The notes under the pieces were generated by a model. It was not told where the DNA came from. It saw only the letters and a list, made by a program, of their open reading frames with translations, and did not search any database. A stretch of DNA of 8,209 bases from Acidocella sp. (lineage in GTDB: Bacteria > Pseudomonadota > Alphaproteobacteria > Acetobacterales > Acetobacteraceae): assembly GCA_029077775.1 (NCBI GenBank), contig JAQNCU010000115.1:1-8209 (forward strand). Direction: 5' to 3'. Shown here piece by piece: positions 6,016-8,209 of the stretch (its first letter is position 1; every line of letters begins with the position of its first letter). Both the position numbers and the translations under genes were made by a program.

Positions 6016-7353
6016 ATGAGTTGGGATGCCGAAACATTGCAGGCGGCAGGCGTAAAGTTCTGCGCCGCGAGCTTTGTGGACATGCACGGTGTGTCGAAGG
6101 CGAAAATGGTGCCGATCACGCATCACGCGCAAATGCTGGGTGGCTCCGAGATGTTTACCGGGGCTGCCGTGGACGGCGTGCCACAGGCGGTGAGCGAGGA
6201 GGAGGTGGCCGCCGTGCCCGATGCCGCTTCATGCATGGTTATGCCCTGGGCACCTGACATCGCGTGGTACGCGTCCGATTTGCGCTTTGAGGGTGCGCCC
6301 TTCGAGGCGTGCAGCCGTAATATCCTGAAGCGTCAACTGGCCCGCGCGGCGCAACTGGGCTTGCGCTTTAACCTTGGCATCGAGGCCGAGTTTTTCATGT
6401 TCCGCAAGACCGAGACGGGCGGGTTCGCACCGCTCTCGCCGCGCACCAACCTCGATAAGCCCTGTTATGACCTGTCGCGGCTGTTGGATAATTTCGGCTG
6501 GGTCTCTGAGCTTGTCAGCGCGATGAATACGCTCGGGTGGGATGTCTACTCGTTCGACCACGAAGATGGCATCGGGCAGTTCGAGATCGATTTCAATTAC
6601 GCCGACGCCCTGACCATGGCCGACCGCTACGTGTTTTTCCGGTTGATGGCCAACGAAATCGCGCGCAAGCATGGCGGCTTTGCGAGCTTTATGCCCAAGC
6701 CCTATGCCGACCGGGCGGGCAGCGGCGCGCATCTCAACATGTCGCTGGCCGATAGCGCGACCGGCGAGACCCTGTTCAAAGACAGCAACGACCCGAAAGG
6801 CTGCGGGCTGTCAGGCCTGGGGTATCAGTTTATCGCCGGGGTTTTGCGGCATCTGCCTGCCATTTGTGCGATGGTCGCGCCCTCGGTGAATTCCTATAAA
6901 CGGTTGGTCAAACAGGGCAGCGCCTCGGGCTTCACCTGGGCGCCTGTGCTGTGCTGCTACGGCAATAATAACCGCACCAATGCGCTGCGAATCCCGCTGG
7001 GTGGCGGGCGGGTGGAGCTGCGCGCCGCCGATAGCGGGTGCAACCCGTATCTGGCAGCCGCCATGGTGCTGGCCGCCGGGTTGGAGGGCGTTGAAGGCAA
7101 GCTCGACCCCGGGCCGCCGAATTTTGAGAATATGTATCTGAAGACCGCCGATGATCTGGCCCAAATGGGCATCACGGCCCTGCCCGGAAGCCTGGATGAA
7201 GCGATCAACGCATTCACCGCCGACAGGCTGAGCCGGGACGTGCTGGGGGGAAAAATGTACGATGCCTGGGTGGGCTATAAGCGGCAGGAATGGACCGATT
7301 ACACATGCAGCGTGACCGATTGGGAGACCGCGCGGTACTTGAATTTTTTCTAG
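6016..7353 (+). CDS. Type III glutamine synthetase / gamma-glutamyl-amide ligase (GlnT-like)
   Basis: A 445-residue glutamine synthetase-family ligase, which joins glutamate and an amine (ammonia, or methylamine in GmaS) using ATP. Motifs appear in order: an N-terminal beta-grasp domain (about 10-90), GIEAEFF with metal ligands E123 and E125, GQFEIDF with E190, GSGAHLN with H239, NSYKRL, NNRTNALRIP with R320 and R325 (phosphate and glutamate contacts), and VELRAADSGCNPYL with E334 and R336. The resemblance is to the rhizobial GlnT / type III group and to gamma-glutamylmethylamide synthetase, not to ordinary GlnA. ENMYLK places Y374 where classical GS has its adenylylated tyrosine (KNLYDL). 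The start at 6016 is supported by AAGGGA (6004-6009), six nucleotides upstream. A longer in-frame start at 5929 would overlap the previous gene and add a non-family tail. It is the last gene of the riboswitch operon. The amine substrate is not readable from sequence. Confidence 0.92.
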   Translation: MSWDAETLQAAGVKFCAASFVDMHGVSKAKMVPITHHAQMLGGSEMFTGAAVDGVPQAVSEEEVAAVPDAASCMVMPWAPDIAWYASDLRFEGAPFEACSRNILKRQLARAAQLGLRFNLGIEAEFFMFRKTETGGFAPLSPRTNLDKPCYDLSRLLDNFGWVSELVSAMNTLGWDVYSFDHEDGIGQFEIDFNYADALTMADRYVFFRLMANEIARKHGGFASFMPKPYADRAGSGAHLNMSLADSATGETLFKDSNDPKGCGLSGLGYQFIAGVLRHLPAICAMVAPSVNSYKRLVKQGSASGFTWAPVLCCYGNNNRTNALRIPLGGGRVELRAADSGCNPYLAAAMVLAAGLEGVEGKLDPGPPNFENMYLKTADDLAQMGITALPGSLDEAINAFTADRLSRDVLGGKMYDAWVGYKRQEWTDYTCSVTDWETARYLNFF

Positions 7354-7386
7354 CGCCTCGAACCGTCGCGTTCGAACCTCTGCTAT

Positions 7387-7409
7387 GCGACAGTGTCGCT
7401 GGTATTTTT
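7387..7409 (+). terminator. Weak candidate terminator after the glutamine synthetase gene
   Basis: GCGAC-agt-GTCGC (7387-7399) makes a 5-bp GC-rich stem with a 3-nt loop. Five T residues follow at 7405-7409 after a 5-nt gap. It begins 33 bp past the stop codon, where the operon would be expected to end. The stem is short and the T-run is offset, so efficiency is doubtful. Confidence 0.35.
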
Positions 7410-7410
7410 C

Positions 7411-7444
7411 CGCGCCAGTTCTAACTCTGTCACAAACTGGCGCG
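7411..7444. repeat. Perfect 10-bp inverted repeat ahead of the Fsr-like gene
   Basis: CGCGCCAGTT (7411-7420) and AACTGGCGCG (7435-7444) are exactly complementary across a 14-nt spacer. No T-run follows on either strand, so it is not an intrinsic terminator. It ends 37 bp before the GTG start of the transporter, in the place of a promoter operator or a 5'-leader hairpin. It may bind a regulator of the exporter. Confidence 0.5.
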
Positions 7445-7481
7445 TAACCCGCACCAGAGCACAAACAAAAGGCTAATACAG

Positions 7482-8209
7482 GTGAGTCAGGTCATTTCCA
7501 GCCCCCTTCCCGCGCGGTCTCGCGGTACGGTGTTTCCGGTGCTCGGCGCCATCAGCCTTTGCCACATGCTCAACGACATGATGCAGTCGCTGCTGCCCGC
7601 GATCTACCCGATCCTGAAAGGCGGGTTTCATCTGGATTTCGGCCAAATCGGGCTGTTGACCCTGATTTTCCAGATCACCGCCTCGCTGCTGCAACCCATG
7701 ATTGGCCGCTATACCGATGCCAGGCCGCAGCCTTATTCGCTCAGCCTGGGCATGGGCTTTACCATGGTCGGGATGGTCACGCTGGGGCTGGCGGAGAGCT
7801 ACGCCATGCTGCTGGTCGGTGCAGCCTTGCTCGGTGTGGGCTCGTCGATCTTTCACCCGGAATCATCACGGATCGCCCGGCTGGCCTCGGGCGGGCAACA
7901 TGGCCTGGCGCAGTCGGTGTTTCAGGTCGGCGGGAATGTCGGGCAATCGCTCGGGCCGCTGCTGGCCGCGTTTTTGATCTTGCCGCACGGCCAGGGCAGC
8001 CTCGCCTGGTTTGGATTCGTCGCTTTCGGCGGCATGGGTATCCTCGGCGTGCTGGGGCATTGGTACAAAGCCCAAGGCCATGCCAAGCCGCCAGCCCGCG
8101 CGGCGGCGTTACAGCCGACCCTGCCCTCAGCTCAGGTGAGGCGCGCGATGACCGTGCTGATCGGGCTGATGTTCTCCAAATTCTTCTATCTGGCCAGCTT
8201 TACCAGTTA
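7482..8209 (+). CDS. fsr: Fosmidomycin-resistance-type MFS exporter (Fsr family), C-terminus cut by window edge
   Basis: The first 242 residues of a major facilitator transporter. Signatures shared with E. coli Fsr include LGAISLCHMLNDMMQSLLPA (21-40), a short cytoplasmic loop GRYTDARPQPYSL, GVGSSIFHPESSRIARLASG (118-137), HGLAQSVFQVGGN (140-152) and the SKFFYLAS segment near the cut. Six helices of the first half and the start of the second are present, and roughly 40% of the protein lies outside the window. The start is GTG at 7482, with AAAAGG (7467-7472) nine nucleotides upstream. The first downstream in-frame ATG (codon 29) falls inside helix 1. Family role: drug efflux across the inner membrane, giving fosmidomycin resistance in E. 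coli when overexpressed; the natural substrate is unclear. A 128-bp gap with a possible terminator and an inverted repeat suggests a separate transcription unit from the GS operon. Confidence 0.88.
   Translation, partial: MSQVISSPLPARSRGTVFPVLGAISLCHMLNDMMQSLLPAIYPILKGGFHLDFGQIGLLTLIFQITASLLQPMIGRYTDARPQPYSLSLGMGFTMVGMVTLGLAESYAMLLVGAALLGVGSSIFHPESSRIARLASGGQHGLAQSVFQVGGNVGQSLGPLLAAFLILPHGQGSLAWFGFVAFGGMGILGVLGHWYKAQGHAKPPARAAALQPTLPSAQVRRAMTVLIGLMFSKFFYLASFTS

Noticed and set aside
6811..7464. A 217-codon minus-strand frame over the GS gene and its downstream gap
   Set aside because: It is antisense to highly conserved GS active-site motifs, with no domain signature.

Overview
The window comes from a GC-rich bacterium, most likely an alphaproteobacterium (Rhodospirillales/Acetobacteraceae-like; inferred from base composition, protein flavour and gene content). 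The BciB-type reductase hints at a phototroph or a relative of one, but no other photosynthesis gene is present to confirm this.

Layout. Positions 1-2189 lie on the minus strand. A BciB/HCAR-type Fe-S flavoprotein (957-2189, GTG start) is followed by cysK (1-884, cut by the window edge), probably in one transcript. A divergent intergenic region (2190-2600) follows. It holds inverted repeats, a candidate sigma-54 promoter (2388-2403) and a very recognisable guanidine-I (ykkC-yxkD) riboswitch aptamer (about 2411-2518). Next to the aptamer is an expression platform with a perfect 12-bp inverted repeat whose left arm is the 3' end of the aptamer. A tiny reading frame (2598-2648) with a strong Shine-Dalgarno site overlaps the start of the first gene by ATGA.

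From 2645 to 7353 a tight plus-strand operon encodes a calcineurin-like metallophosphoesterase, an APC-family permease, a nucleotidyltransferase-fold protein and a type III (GlnT-like) glutamine synthetase or gamma-glutamyl-amide ligase. After a weak terminator and a perfect 10-bp inverted repeat, an Fsr-type (fosmidomycin resistance) MFS transporter begins at 7482 and runs off the right edge.

How it fits together. Seen: a guanidine-type aptamer and a sigma-54-like promoter sit directly upstream of a four-gene operon ending in a glutamine synthetase homologue. Inferred: this is a nitrogen-scavenging operon switched by guanidine and possibly by nitrogen status. The permease would import a guanidine-related or amino compound, and the ligase would capture nitrogen as a gamma-glutamyl amide. 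The nucleotidyltransferase and phosphoesterase could be a modifying/demodifying pair or act on a nucleotide or phosphorylated intermediate. None of the usual guanidine genes (guanidine carboxylase, GdmH hydrolase, Gdx exporter) is in the window, so this may be an undescribed branch of guanidine biology.
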